This document shows, piece by piece, positions 36,969-48,722 of a stretch of 64,000 nucleotides of DNA; position 1 is the stretch's first letter; each line of letters begins with the position of its first letter. The stretch spans positions 1 to 64,000 of the forward strand of contig JAAONU010000085.1 in the NCBI GenBank assembly GCA_012932295.1. Direction: 5' to 3'. A program made the translations under genes and the position numbers. The notes below the pieces were generated by a model. It was not told the DNA's origin, did no database searches, and worked only from the letters and a program-made list of their open reading frames with translations. Source of the stretch: Cyclina sinensis (taxonomy: Eukaryota; Mollusca; Bivalvia; Venerida; Veneridae).

Positions 36969-39172
36969 AAATCCCGCCACGTCGCGTGCCTCGTTCATTT
37001 GAAGGTCAAGAACAGAAAATTATTGAGGACCAGTTAAAAATGGGAATTATAGAAGAAAGCAGCAGTCCTTGGAGTGCACCCTTGTGTTTTGTAAAGAAAC
37101 GTGATGGGGGAGTAAGGGCTTGTGTAGACTATCGTTGTTTGAATGATGTCACCAAAAAGAATGCTTACCCTCTTCCAAGAATAGATCAGTGTTTAGAGAG
37201 TATGGGAGGAAATAGTTGGTTTTCCTCAATGGACTTGTTAAGTGGTTTTTATCAAATTGAACTTAATGAGAAGGACAGGGAAAAGACCGCGTTTAGTACT
37301 TCTCGTGGTGGACTTTATCATTATACTACTATGCCACAAGGATTGCATGGATCTCCTGCTACGTTTCAAAAGTGTATGGACTTAATATTCAAGGGGCTTC
37401 AGTGGAATACATTGGTAATTTACATGGATGATATATGTTCATTTGCTTCAACATTCGACGAAGCTATTCAAAGGCTTGATGAAGTTTTACAGCGACTACA
37501 GATGGCAAATCTAAAGCTGAAACCTAGTAAATGTCATCTTTTGCAGAAAAAGATTGACATCCTAGGACATACAATAGATTCTTCTGGGATACGTCCAACA
37601 GATGAAAAAGTGAAGGCAGTTCAAACATGGCCAAGACCAAGAAATCTAAGTGATTTAAGATCTTTTCTTGGATTCTGTTCGTACTATCGACGGTTCATAA
37701 AAGGGTTTAGTCAACGTGCCACACCACTTAATCGCTTAATGGGGGCCGGTCAAGCTTTTATTTGGGGCGAAGAACAAGAAAATGCATTTGTTGATTTAAG
37801 AACTGTTTTAACTGGAGAAGAGGTAATGGCTTACCCACAAGATGAAGGATTGTTTATAGTAGACACAGATTCTAGCAATTTTGCTATTGGTGGATGCTTA
37901 AGCCAGGTTCAGTGGTGCAGTAAGTCAAAGGACTATGTGGAGAAACCAGTTATATTTGCTAGCAAATCTCTGGATAAAAGTCAACGACGTTACTGCGCTA
38001 CAAGAAAAGAGTTGTTGGCTGTGGTAACATTTATTACCCAGTTTAGACATTACCTACTTGGAAAAGAGTTCCTCCTGCGGACAGATTGTTCAAGTCTGAG
38101 GTGGATTATGTCATTTAAATCACCAACTGATCAAATGGCTAGATGGTTAGAGGTGCTGTCACAGTACAGTTTTCGAATTGAACACCGCAGTGGCAGAAAA
38201 CACATTAATGTTGACAGCTTATCTCGCATACCTTGTGACCCAGAGGAATGTCAGTGCTATGACAGGAAGTCAATTTTTGAGGACTTGCCTTGTAAGGGTT
38301 GTGTTACATGCTTAACGAAGCATAGACAGTGGTCAGATTTTTACGAGTTCGATGATGTTGTTCCCTTATTCGACAAGCAAAGTTCTGTAGCCTGTCAAAG
38401 GGTAGAGAAAACATCGTGTTCGGGAATTTCCAGAGTAAAGCTTCAAGACGGTGGGTTTTGGAGTTGGATCTTCCTCCTATTTCAGTTTCAAGTTGTGAAG
38501 CTGTTGAACTGTGTTGGTTCTATGTGCAGTGGATTAATCAGAATTGGGAAATACTGCCGCTCACGGATTAACCGCTTGCGCTTCCATGATGATTCTGAAG
38601 TCTACAGTTGTACAAAACAAAACAGTTCATGTGTTGGTAGTAATAACAGTAGGGTGCTGGATGGAGACGTGAATTCTATGTTAGGTCGGGGGGTTGCATT
38701 ATCCGACAATGCAGCTCTAGTATCTTCTTTAGGTAGTCTCGCTAAGTTCGGCTCTGTTAATTACTCACCAGAGAAGATGGCCAAGTTACAACAGCAAGAT
38801 CCTGAGATTGGTGTTGTGGTTAAGTGGCTAAAATCTGACAGTCAGAGACCCTCAAGAGAAGTAGTTGCTGGTCATTCACCATCAGTAAGAAATTACTGGT
38901 TAAACTGGGACTTACTGAAATTAATTGATGGAGTTCTGTTCTGGACATTTGTGAGCAATAACGTAGATGAAAATCTTTTACTGGTTGTTCCAAAAGTTTT
39001 GCAGAAAGAGATATTAGTATCTGCACATCGTTCAGTAACTGGTGTTCATTTGGGATTTAACATGATGTATTCGAAATTACGGAATAAATTTCATTGGTAC
39101 AGAATGAAAGAAAATGCTGTGTCGTATGCAAAGCAGTGCAAGTATTGTGCTTTCTGGAAAAAACCACCTTAG
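36965..39172 (+). CDS. pol: Retrotransposon RT, RNase H and truncated integrase
   Basis: 735-aa frame. RT blocks: MDLLSGFYQIEL (motif A), MPQGLHGSPATFQ (motif B), IYMDDI (catalytic YxDD, near residue 155), then the LGHTI and FLGFCSYYRRFI thumb landmarks. RNase H: IVDTDSSNFAIGG and the HRSGRKHINVDSLSR end. An integrase zinc finger follows (H-x6-H … C-x2-C, KQCKYC) and the frame stops at KKPP. The DDE catalytic core expected next is missing altogether. RT uses Met in YMDD where many Ty3/gypsy elements have Ile or Val. It copies element RNA in the particle; integration would need integrase from another element. Confidence 0.92.
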   Translation: MKIPPRRVPRSFEGQEQKIIEDQLKMGIIEESSSPWSAPLCFVKKRDGGVRACVDYRCLNDVTKKNAYPLPRIDQCLESMGGNSWFSSMDLLSGFYQIELNEKDREKTAFSTSRGGLYHYTTMPQGLHGSPATFQKCMDLIFKGLQWNTLVIYMDDICSFASTFDEAIQRLDEVLQRLQMANLKLKPSKCHLLQKKIDILGHTIDSSGIRPTDEKVKAVQTWPRPRNLSDLRSFLGFCSYYRRFIKGFSQRATPLNRLMGAGQAFIWGEEQENAFVDLRTVLTGEEVMAYPQDEGLFIVDTDSSNFAIGGCLSQVQWCSKSKDYVEKPVIFASKSLDKSQRRYCATRKELLAVVTFITQFRHYLLGKEFLLRTDCSSLRWIMSFKSPTDQMARWLEVLSQYSFRIEHRSGRKHINVDSLSRIPCDPEECQCYDRKSIFEDLPCKGCVTCLTKHRQWSDFYEFDDVVPLFDKQSSVACQRVEKTSCSGISRVKLQDGGFWSWIFLLFQFQVVKLLNCVGSMCSGLIRIGKYCRSRINRLRFHDDSEVYSCTKQNSSCVGSNNSRVLDGDVNSMLGRGVALSDNAALVSSLGSLAKFGSVNYSPEKMAKLQQQDPEIGVVVKWLKSDSQRPSREVVAGHSPSVRNYWLNWDLLKLIDGVLFWTFVSNNVDENLLLVVPKVLQKEILVSAHRSVTGVHLGFNMMYSKLRNKFHWYRMKENAVSYAKQCKYCAFWKKPP

Positions 39173-40103
39173 ATTGTTTTAAGTTTTGAATCAAGTATGT
39201 GTAATTGTTTCAGTTGGATTAAAGTGTCATACTTTGCTGGATATATTTCAGTTCATGCATTTGGATTTAAAATTATGTTGTTTCAGTTGGATTTAAACTT
39301 TAAATTTTAAAGTGTTATACTTTACTGGATAAAGCTCAGTTCATTCATGTGGATTTAAAATCATAGTGAGGGTCAAATGGTAATAATAAACCCATTTAGC
39401 CGTATGTGTTCATTCAGATGGATTTTGGAAGTAGTGTTTCATTTCAGAGAAGCTAAAAACAAAATGTGCCGTTTTTTTTTCTTAAGTCAATTTATTGTGT
39501 TCATAACATGTGTTTAAATACTTGTTTCTTGGCACACAGGACATTTTTGGTAGAGACGGCTACCATCATTATCCATTTGTATTTGTGCCTCTTTCCGTTT
39601 TAAATTAATTAATTTGGAGGCACCAGGACTTATAAGTAATGGTAGAGACGACTACCATAAAATCAAAGTGAATGTTTGTGCCTATTTCAATCATAAATTA
39701 TGTTAAAGGTTAAAATAAAAAGGCACCAGGACTTAGTGTGTAAGTTACGAACATTGTGTGAAAGTGTGTTTACTTCATATAGGACTTACTTAGAACACTT
39801 TAGGTACCGTGAATATATTCAATCAGGAGAATAGAACTTTAGTTACAATATTATGTGTAGTTTTCATATAATCAATCTATTAGTTGTTTCATATTCACTA
39901 TTATACTTTTTGCAGAATCAGTTTATTCTGACATGTTTCTTTATTAGTATAAAGCATTTCTTTATGCTTTTGAGTTAATGAGTATTGTTTGTTTCACATT
40001 ATGTTCAATTTCTAAATAATTGTGAGAATGTGAGCTCTGTGACTACACTATTTTTGAATTGTAGTTTTTGGGGTGTAAGTTCTTAATGGGGACCATTAAG
40101 GCT
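39173..40103 (+). other. Non-coding 3' region where integrase core is expected
   Basis: 931 bp with no open frame of note. It contains twice a stem TGGTAGAGACG(G/A)CTACCA (39548-39565 and 39640-39657) and twice GGCACCAGGACTTA (about 39620 and 39722), plus repeated 'TTCAGTTGGATT' stretches near 39.21-39.42 kb. No similarity to integrase was seen. Confidence 0.7.
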
Positions 40104-40116
40104 AAGGAGAGGGGAG
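40104..40116 (+). promoter_or_regulatory. Polypurine tract
   Basis: AAGGAGAGGGGAG immediately before the 3' LTR; primes plus-strand DNA in LTR elements. Confidence 0.85.
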
Positions 40117-40837
40117 TGTTGTATTTTTAGGGTAGTAAGTACCTGTAAGATAGCTTTGTATAATCATTCTTAGTATTCATAGTAGAAATTCTTATAGTGG
40201 AAACATTAAGGGGTCAGTTGAACTTATTTCACCTTTGGTTAACCTCTGCAGTGAATCTGCTAGAAGAACAAAGGAGTAGCATGTAGCACCATAAATCATG
40301 ACTAGTAGGCTACACTTGTAGCATTGTAGCATTCTCTGTAGGCTAACATTTGATGTATTATGCTACACTCCTTATTGGGAAGGAGATGACAGACTAATGA
40401 TGCTACACCCCTTATTTGGAGGGAAGGGTATATATACTGGAGCAAACAGGTATTCTGGGTTTTTTATCAGACTTTTCCTTGTAACAGGTATTTTTACTAG
40501 TATTTCATAGAAATATTACCATAGAGATGGATTTTACTTAGAGTGTAGTTAACTTTGAGCTATGTGTGAGAGAAATACATCTTTGGATTTATTACTGTAA
40601 TTATAACATATATACCTAGCATAGAATTAAATTAGTAAAATGGACATATTGCTTTGTGGCTCATTTTGGCAAGTTGGACTTTCTATATGTGTATTGTAAT
40701 AAACTGACACTAAATATTGGTGACACAACACTGATGGCCATGTTATCAAAAATATCACAACCAACCTCCTCTCCCCGGGATTGTTAGAAATTTGGTGGCA
40801 GCGATACCCATATGTACAAAAGTACATTTTTACAACA
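40117..40837 (+). repeat. 3' LTR
   Basis: Same length as the 5' LTR and apparently identical in sequence, implying very recent insertion or gene conversion. Confidence 0.95.
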
Positions 40838-43765
40838 ATATGTTCAAAAGGGGGATATTGCTTCATTAAAAAAATGGAAGTTGGTATAGATAAAACCTTC
40901 CAAAACAATATTTCATAATAAGCTTTGTATAAAATTGAAAATGGAAAAGCTATGGCATGTGGATATCGTGCCAGTAAAATAATACTATAAAACCTTTCTT
41001 AGGTGCGACAGTACTTTCTTAATAAGTAATACCTAATAAAACCCCAAAAGATGATGGATGCGTTGGGGATGACATATTAAATATAAATACATTATATATA
41101 TTAACTTCCTGTTTTTTAACATAACTGTTCTATATTTATCAGTTTTAAGGTTAGTAAGGCAGTTTTTTTTAAATGAAGTAAATAAGATAAAAATAACAAT
41201 GTAATTTAAGCTACTAATGTATTTGCTTAAAAGTAATTTCTTTAAAATTGAAAATGGGTAATTATACAGTGTAATTGCATCCTTCTATTCACCTAAAAAA
41301 TGCAAGATAAATGCATTGTCCCCTGAGGAGGACTCAAATCAATGCAATTCTAGTCATTGAAACTGTGGTTTACCATAAAAACAACAGCAACTTTTGAATT
41401 TGGTGTATGAAATATGATGACAGTCTATCTCCTCTGTGACTACCAGGGTAAAAAATATCAATAAAAGTATGAAAAGGTTTAAATTCCTATGTGTTTCAAC
41501 AAGCCAACATTTGCTTTACACAATACAACATAAATGTCTGTAAACATTTTTCTTTTAATGCACCTTTAAATGATCTGGGTGTTAGTCACTGTAAATTTAC
41601 ATGTGCTACAAAGAGGTGAACTAAATTGAAACTTTTTACTGGTGTCAGTGTCAGAATCAGTGAAAGTAGCAGCTTTCCATTCTAAGCATTCTTAAAAGCA
41701 GCAGCTTTCCTTTGGTTCTTGAAACTTTAAATCTATATCAGCTGCAAGAGGTAGCAAGTACTCTTCTGCTCCTTCTAGCCATTCTGCAAAATCAGTTGCA
41801 AACATCACTGCACAATGACGCCAATGACGCATACTTTCACAATGAAGAGCAAATGTGCCATTGTTATTTTCACCTCTTTCCATAAAATCATGATAGTGTG
41901 GCCTGATTCTTCAGAAATCTGCATTGAAATAATTTATTTGATATCTTGTTCTGCTGAGGTGCGACTCTGAAGGAATTTGTGAATAAATGCAAGTTGAAAA
42001 CCTACAGTTACACACCTGATGTATTTAGCCGTAATGTCAATGTGTTCTACTGACAGCAGCTTTTTCCATTCTGAAAATTCATCGCCTTTCATGTATTTGG
42101 AAATGTGAAGTAGGCCAACATCTATGTATGCACTAATGAGAATTGTAATCTTTGATATTCTCAGATGCAAGACAGGAAATTCTGCAAGAAATTGATGGTT
42201 CTTCTTTCTCTTTTCCTGCTTTGAATGAATTTGCTCCAGTTTTGTTGTCGGGTGCAAATGATATTTTATACTGCTTTTCCGATCTTCAAGACCTGTCTTG
42301 ATGAGAAATTATCAACTAAAACCTCTTGCAGCTTTGATATGTCATCATCTCTTCCAGTCACTGGTGGAGGGTGCAAAGTTGTCATTTAAGGTGCTCTATG
42401 TGACTCAAAACCAAGAGTGTGTACAAAATGGTTGATTTTATTTTCTCTTGTAGAGCTTCATATAATCTGCCATCATTATCTTCTACACTTTCAGGCACTA
42501 ATGAATCTAATACTGAATTCTGTATTGAACTTGACTTATTTATAAAGATGTTTTCTAACTTCAGATATATCTTCAATATCTAAATGTGTTATTCGGATCT
42601 TCTGTATCATATCTTCCATTTGCATTCTGAGCAACCGCAATGCACAAAGTTTTGCAATATTAATGTTTCCTTCCAGATCATTTGAATTTGTTTCTATATA
42701 AACATTTATGGCTGCAGGGTGGTGGGATGACAGCATATATAATTCTTGAGGACTGTACAGTTTCTGGAATGTTTTTTTTTTTTATTTAAACAAAAAAAAA
42801 ATCATCTAAGATTTGAGGTATATTCAAGGTATCTTGGTTTCAGTTTATTCTATCCCTCTCTTCTCCAGCTAATTTTCTATCAGTTCTGGTTTAAGTCTTT
42901 TGTTTTGATATTGTCTTAATAGGTTCGGTGAAATTCTTCATTCTTCTTTCGTATAGTGAAATGTCCTAAAGATCTTCATCCCAAACAAAGATTTCTATAA
43001 TACTAGATTCAATTAATGTGTCATATAGAACCTTTATACTTTAATCTGTTGTCTTCTTGTTGATAACTATGTTCTACAGTTTTAATGCAATTCATGTAAG
43101 TCATTATTATTTATGGATGAATATATATAGGAGTAGCACTTGAACACAAATAACTTCCTGCTCATTTATGATTTTTATTTAGACCTTTAGCCCTTTTGAA
43201 ATTGAAATATTCTACAAGCGTGTTGGTTGTCTTAAAGTAATTAAAAAAAGAGAAAAAAATACCCCCCACACACTGGCTATACTATATTGTCATTATTCTC
43301 AAGAACATGTGGTTCAGAAAGGGACGAACAACAAACACCATAAAATCTCTTATTTTATGAACAGAAATAAAGTACTTCTTTAAATCAGGTATGATAAAAA
43401 TCAAAACAAAATAAAATCTCAAAAACACTTTGAAAACCTATATGTATACAATTAAAAAAGGCTTCTAATGATCTCAAGCTGTTTGTAACAAAAATAATAC
43501 TTAAAAAAGTCATTATTACTCAAAAATGAATAATATGCTAACAATCACTATATCTACTTATAAATTTATTTTCTAATTTTCTACATGATTTGGTTAAACA
43601 CAGATAATGAAGGCGTTGCTGCAGTAAAATCTTAGGAATAACATTAATAGATTACTGGAGTGGTCAGCAGACTATAAACGAACACAAGCTGGTGCTAATT
43701 GATTTATAACTGTTAGGTAAGACTCGGCTCAGATTGAGCCGATTTTCCCCGGTATTTCGTGTATA

Positions 43766-44036
43766 CAGGAAACACGCAATATCTGATTTATTGGAAGGGA
43801 GCTAACGCCAACAGATTCAGACTGTGATATCTTATTTGAAACTAGTTATCCTTCTTTCTACAGATTTCTTTCTTAGTGCAATGGATATTTGTTTCTTAGT
43901 GCAAGGGAGAAAACTCAATTATTGAACAATTTTAACTCAAACTAGTTATAAAAAATGTAACGTGTACAGGTTACACCCCTGACTGTACAAGAAAACTTTC
44001 TTTTTTTTGTCATCTGGAGCACAGCCCCTTTAAGAG
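43766..44036. repeat. Outer part of right inverted arm
   Basis: Matches 21.09-21.13 and 20.69-20.72 kb in reverse (GTGTACAGGTTACACCCCTGA; CACAGCCCCTTTAA). Confidence 0.6.
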
Positions 44037-44109
44037 CTCCTACTGTGGTTCTAGCTAAGACATACACTGGTATTAATTCAACACAGATGTTACCAAAAAG
44101 AGAACTTAC

Positions 44110-44213
44110 TTCCTAGAGTTGGCACTGAGAACCCGGTCTATATCTACTTTCATCGGTTTAACAGGCTTATCATCGTCTTCTTCTCCTCAAACTCACTGTC
44201 AACATACGGGTTC
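44110..44213 (-). pseudogene. NEMF: NEMF exon, first of middle block (frameshifted)
   Basis: Minus strand. Acceptor ATACTTATAG before 44213, donor GTAAGT after 44110. It opens with NPYVDSEFEE and, one frame off, continues DDDKPVKPMKVDIDRVLSAN to SR. NEMF proteins have RNPY, an acidic run and a VD-D-LS-SA-A-KYY region here. At 104 bp the exon is one base short for consistent phases (1 + 3n + 2). The missing base lies in the GAGGAGAAGAAG stretch near 44184-44193. It joins in phase to the exon at 18774 if that exon's T-run indel is allowed for, across a 25-kb intron filled with mobile elements. The preceding NEMF exon was not found in 44.2-50.1 kb. Confidence 0.72.
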
Positions 44214-44610
44214 CTATAAGTATTAATCATTAACTAATTCTTTGTTTTGTTCAATTTTATAGACTTAAACAGTGTGGAACTTTCATTTCTTCAGCTGAAA
44301 GTTTACCATCAATTCTGGAAAAACAGCAAACATAAACCTGTATCTGGCTTAAAAATCTATCAACTTTCTCGCTTTGAAGAACAAGTCAGCAGAAATCTCA
44401 AATCCATAATCCAAGTTTGACAGTATATGTTTCAAAGTCGGCATAATAAAACATTTGACCCCAGCAGTTCATTCAAATACTGATTAAATCAAACAAACAG
44501 ACAAATGATACTAACAACTAAAAAGTTTCCATCAACACACGTAACATTTGTTCAAACTTCATGCAGAAGATACAACATAAGTAGAAAGAGGACAATTAGC
44601 AAAACAGAAA

Positions 44611-47417
44611 ACAAGAGGGCCAACATGGCCCTATATCGCTCACCTGAGAATCATTGCACAGAAACATCAAAAATCAGGAAGTAAGTAAGTAGGTCAAGGC
44701 CAAGATCATCCACAGTCAAAGATTTAATCTGGATGCAAAATTATTTAATGATTCATTATTGTAGCTGAACAGAAGGTCTTCTAAGAATAGGCCTTGTGAC
44801 CTATTTTTTGACCCTAGATGACCCATATACAATCCCATCCTAGATTTCATCAAAACAAACATTCTGACCAAATATTAGGAAAATCCAATGGAAAATACAG
44901 CCTCTATCGCATACACAAGGTTTTTCTAAGATTTGACCCTATGACCTAGTTTTTGACCCCAGATGACCCATATACAATCCCAACCTAGATTTCATCCAGA
45001 CAAACATTCTAACCAAATATTAGGAAAATCTGAAGAAAAATACAGCTTCTATCGCATACACAAGGTTTTTCTAAGATTTGACCCCGTGACCTAGTTTTTG
45101 ACCCCAGATGACCCATATACAATCCCATCCTAGATCTCATCAAAACAAACATTCTGACCAAATATTAGGAAAATCCAATGGAAACGAGAAATATCGCTGA
45201 ATGCGATTCATAACCCCACCAATGTCCTTGACAGAAGACGACATGGAAAGGTGGTTAAGGGAATAACTTTAGTGGCACAAATACATATACATAAAATGAA
45301 ATTATCTCTGGTGAAAAAACCAAACAAATTTTACAGGTAATAGTATAAATATAAATTGTCAAATCATGTTCGAAACAGTTACAAATAACCTTTCATTTTC
45401 CCACTGTACTAAAACAAACAAAAGCAGTGAAGTTAAGAAAATAGCATAATTATGTCAAAATGTAATTAAGAGTGGACTTTGCATACTGAGCTTGTTCTAG
45501 TTTTAAAATTTCAGAACATTTTCTAAGTCAATTTTTGACCTTCAAGTGTGGCCTTGACCTTAAGCTGGCACAAAGGTAACATGGGTTCTGCCCATTGCCC
45601 AGTTGGGGTGAACATTTGAATCAAGTTTGAAGAAAATCCTTCCATTAGTATAGAATTTATAGAGCGGACACGACATATTGTTTAGTATTGATTGTAAGTA
45701 AATTAAATGACTTAAAAAGGGGCATAACTTTGTCAAAATGCAATACAGAGTTATGAAACTTGGCCTGCATATCTTACTTGTGATACCTCATATATCTTTT
45801 AAGTTTTAAGCAAATACCTGTGCTAGTTTCAGAAATATTAAAGTAAATGTTAAAATTTAAGAACATTTTCTAAGTCAATTTTGACCTTCAAGTGTGACCT
45901 TGACCTTAAGCCGGCACAAAGGTAACATGGGTTCTGCACATAACTTTGTTGAGTTGAACATTTGGGTAAAGTTTGAAGAAATTTCTTCCATTAGTATAGG
46001 ATTTATAGAGCGGACACGACATATTGTCTAATATTTGATTGTATGTAAATTTGAAGACTTAAAAAGGGGCATAACTTTGTCAAAATGCAATACAGAGTTA
46101 TGAAACTTGACCTGCATATCCTAATTGTGACACTTCATATATATTTTAAGTTTCAAGCAAATACGTTTTCTAGTTTCAGAACTACTCAAATACATGTTAA
46201 AATTTAAGAATATTTTCTAAGTCAATTTTTGACCTTCAAGTGTGACCTTGACCTTAAGCCGGCAAAAGGGTAACATAGGTTCTGCACATCCCCTTGTTAA
46301 GGAGAACATTTGAGCCAAGATTAAAGAAAATCTTTCAATTAGTGTAGGACTTACAGAGCGGACACGACATAATGTCTAATATTTGATTGTTTGATATTTG
46401 ACCTTCAATTGTGACCTTGACCTTGAGCTGACACATGGGCAACATGGGTTCTGCACATCCCCTTGTTGAGGTGAACATTTTAGCCAAGTTTGAAGAAAAT
46501 CCTTCAATTGGTATAGGATTTATAGAGCGGACACGATAATGGAGACGGACGGACCGACCGACCGACCAACCAACGCGACAAAGCGAATCCATTATAGCCC
46601 CCACCCCACATTTTGTGGTGGGGGTATAAATATCTAAGCTCTATGCTTTTGGTTTCTGAAATGAAGATTTTAAAAACTTTTTCCTATATAACTCTATGTA
46701 AACTAGTGCACCCCGGGGCAGGGCCATTTTTGACCCAGTGGCAATGATTTTAACAAACTTAGTAGAGGTCCACTAGACAATGCTGCACACCACATATCTA
46801 AACTCTAGGCCTGGTGGTTTCTGACAAGAAGATTTTTAAGTTTTCCCTATACAAATCTATGAAAAATCAACTGACCCCTAGGGTGGGGTCAGTTTTGACC
46901 CCAGGGTCATAATTTTAACAAACTTGGTACAGGTCCACTAGATGATGCTTCATACCAAATATCCAAGCTCTAGGCCTTGAGGTTTCAGAGAAGAAGATTT
47001 TTAAAGATCCAACTTTTAAAATCTATTATGAGCTCCAGTGAACCAGAAATGCAATGGACCAGAACCATTTGAACAATCTTGGTAGAGCTTCATGCAACGA
47101 ACATCCCAGGCAAGTTTCATTAAATTTAGTTCATTGGTTTCAGAGGAGATGTTGTTTGAATGAAAAGTTGATGACGGACAGACGGATGTGTGGCTGAAAC
47201 TGCACAGGGGGCCTTTTCTTTTGTTATTTTCTATTGTTTAATAGAGGGCCATTGGCCCCTTATTCTATTGTTACGAAATGAACTCTATTGTTCTCTTTTG
47301 TTATGTTTACAGTTAAATGACCCCCTATTTCTTTTAGGTAGTGCGGACTGACGTTCGGACGACGGACAAAGACTGATGAGAAAAGCTCAGCCTGAGTCCT
47401 TTGTGCTCAGGTCAGTG
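44611..47417 (+). mobile_element. Pearl-like element P6, split by a family-B element
   Basis: The left end at 44611 (ACAAGAGGGCCAACATGGCCC, then CGCTCACCTGAG) and 'GACCCCAGATGACCCATATAC' units run to 45183. Block-2 type units resume at 46629 and end with a GGACGACGGAC tract (47355-47368) and a degraded hairpin near 47380-47415. Family B fills the gap. A further ~150-bp insert (about 47188-47337, GGGCCATTGGCCCC palindrome) breaks the ACGG tract. Confidence 0.7.
45184..46628 (+). mobile_element. Tandem-core hairpin element, family B, nested in P6
   Basis: Left end ACGAGAAAT with hairpin ATCGC-TGAAT-GCGAT (about 45192-45206), then CATAACCCCACC. The interior is ~300-bp composite units containing 'GTGACCTTGACCTTAAGC', 'TTTATAGAGCGGACACGACA' and 'AAAGGGGCATAACTTTGTC'. 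A GACGGACGGACCGACCGACC tract follows at 46542-46566, then right hairpin CCCCCACC-CCACATTTTGT-GGTGGGGG at about 46597-46624, ending TATAA. No coding potential. Confidence 0.8.
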
Positions 47418-48634
47418 AAAAATCAAGAGTGGTCATCCTATGAAAAGCAAACCTCTTGTGTATAGAAGGGGATATCCGCCAGTGTATGTCTACTGCTAAA
47501 TTACAATTTTATGTAATTTACTTTCATATGCGTCCTACTTATTGACAACTTCATTAAAGTTGCATATATTCTATTTATAAGTAATTTGTTTTTCGTGTTT
47601 CCTATTGCTATTGTTACAATTCATTCCCATATTCAACTAACTCTTATTTGCACATTTAGAGTCAGTGGTTTAACATTTTTTGTACTGTTGTGATCTTGAA
47701 ATGTTCATCTGTAAAATTATAGACTGAAAGTTATGTATTTGTAAGTTCATTTGACTTTGTTGCTATTGAATGTGACAAGTAGTTAACTACTACTTAAATC
47801 TTTTATGTTTCTTAATTTGAATGTATCGGCTTTTTTATACAACATGATTCTTGTTTGCTGCCACATGGCTGTTGTTTAAATTGAATATTCCAGAAGGTAA
47901 TCATTAACAACATGAACGGTAGAGAAATATGTTTAAACTTCAGGAAAAGAGGTATTTAAACATGATGCATAAACTTAGTATAATTGTCAATCGGTTGTTA
48001 AAAGCACAATGTTAATGTAAACTTCGTAGGGAACCAGTAAAGAATTTAAGATTCTAGCGCAAATTATTATACACGGGAGATAACCGTGGAAGAACAAATT
48101 TGACCTTCGGTGTTTTCCGTGGTTTTACGGTGAAATAGTAATTACTTGCCCGTATGTTTTGGATGAAATGCTAATTAATGGCGAAATAAGTGAATAAGTA
48201 AATATTACTTTTTCAGTGGTAAAATTCTTCCATCTACACAATAAGTACAAGTTTTGACCGAAGGTCATTTATAATTTCATATGTCAATTGAAATTCTCGG
48301 AAAAATGGGTAAAATAATGAAGACTAACTAAAGGTAGAAATCTAGTTATTTAGTTATATTATAGCTTCCTTGACAGATTCACAGACACAGGCAACATCTC
48401 ACATCATTTTCAAACATGTATGAAAATACTACATACATGTATAATGGGATTATATTAAAATAATAAGGTCTGTGGACCGATTAGGTTTGAGAAAACATTT
48501 CCTTTTTCTGGGCAAATCACCCTTTCTTAACGGAATGCAGGAAAAATATAAAGAAATTATAAATTATGCATAGCATCTATAAGACTGAGAATATTGCTGA
48601 AGTACATAAGTAGAAAAAATAAACCTAAGAGTTC

Positions 48635-48722
48635 TCACGGGAATTAAACCCCAACCGCTAGCATGAAGCCCCAACACTGTTGGTAACAACAAGGTTGTTG
48701 GAAGTAGCCTAAACCACTACAT
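48635..48722 (-). repeat. tRNA-derived SINE head (candidate)
   Basis: Minus strand: GTAGTGGTTTAGGC resembles an A box region and GGTTGGGGTTTAATTCCC a B box (GGTTTAATTCC), 60 nt apart. Probably a tRNA-like SINE head or tRNA pseudogene. Confidence 0.42.

Larger units (their letters stand above)
34013..40837 (+). mobile_element. Ty3/gypsy-like LTR retrotransposon, 6,825 bp, very young
   Basis: Two 721-bp LTRs (34013-34733 and 40117-40837) begin TGTTGTA and end TACAACA. I saw no difference between them on reading through. A 4-bp duplication ATAT flanks the element (34009-34012 and 40838-40841). Order: LTR, primer site, gag, protease, RT/RNase H, integrase zinc finger, ~930 bp non-coding, polypurine tract, LTR. 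RT type and order place it in Ty3/gypsy (Metaviridae). The integrase core is absent and pol is in two frames, so it is probably non-autonomous although recently moved. Confidence 0.95.
33736..43765 (-). mobile_element. Inverted copy of the TIR element, split by an LTR retrotransposon
   Basis: 33736-34012 and 40838-43765 together match 29130-25731 in reverse order. The left-arm copy shows the uninterrupted site near 28878 (CGAACAAATTTAGTCC), confirming the LTR element as a clean insertion. The outer TIR near 43750-43765 is diverged (TTTCCCCGGTATTTCGTGT). Decayed ORF segments on minus at 42736-41692 correspond to 27.0-28.0 kb. Confidence 0.7.
20685..44036. repeat. Large imperfect inverted duplication (~23 kb)
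   Basis: Left arm about 20685-29259, right arm about 33736-44036, opposite orientation. Anchors: 'AGAGGCTGTACTCCAGAT' (20690) against the complement of 43995-44035; 'CAGTCAGGGGTGTAAC' (21087) against 43970-43985; 'ATCGGCTCAATCTGAGCCGA' (25753) against about 43725-43745; the ORF-bearing body 27.0-28.1 kb against 42.7-41.6 kb; 'ACTCCAGTAA' (29118) against 33752. The right arm lacks most of 21.1-25.7 kb, including the satellite, and carries the LTR element. Arms differ by many substitutions and indels, so the duplication is old. It may be two insertions of one large element in opposite directions. Confidence 0.75.

Noticed and set aside
34523..40908. Minus-strand ORFs at both LTRs
   Set aside because: Same sequence twice because the LTRs are repeats; antisense to the element with no known domain.
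44264..44320. Possible exon just upstream of the NEMF exon at 44213 (reads IDGKLSAEEMKVPH)
   Set aside because: No donor gives a phase that fits the next exon, and the peptide does not match the NEMF segment before RNPY.
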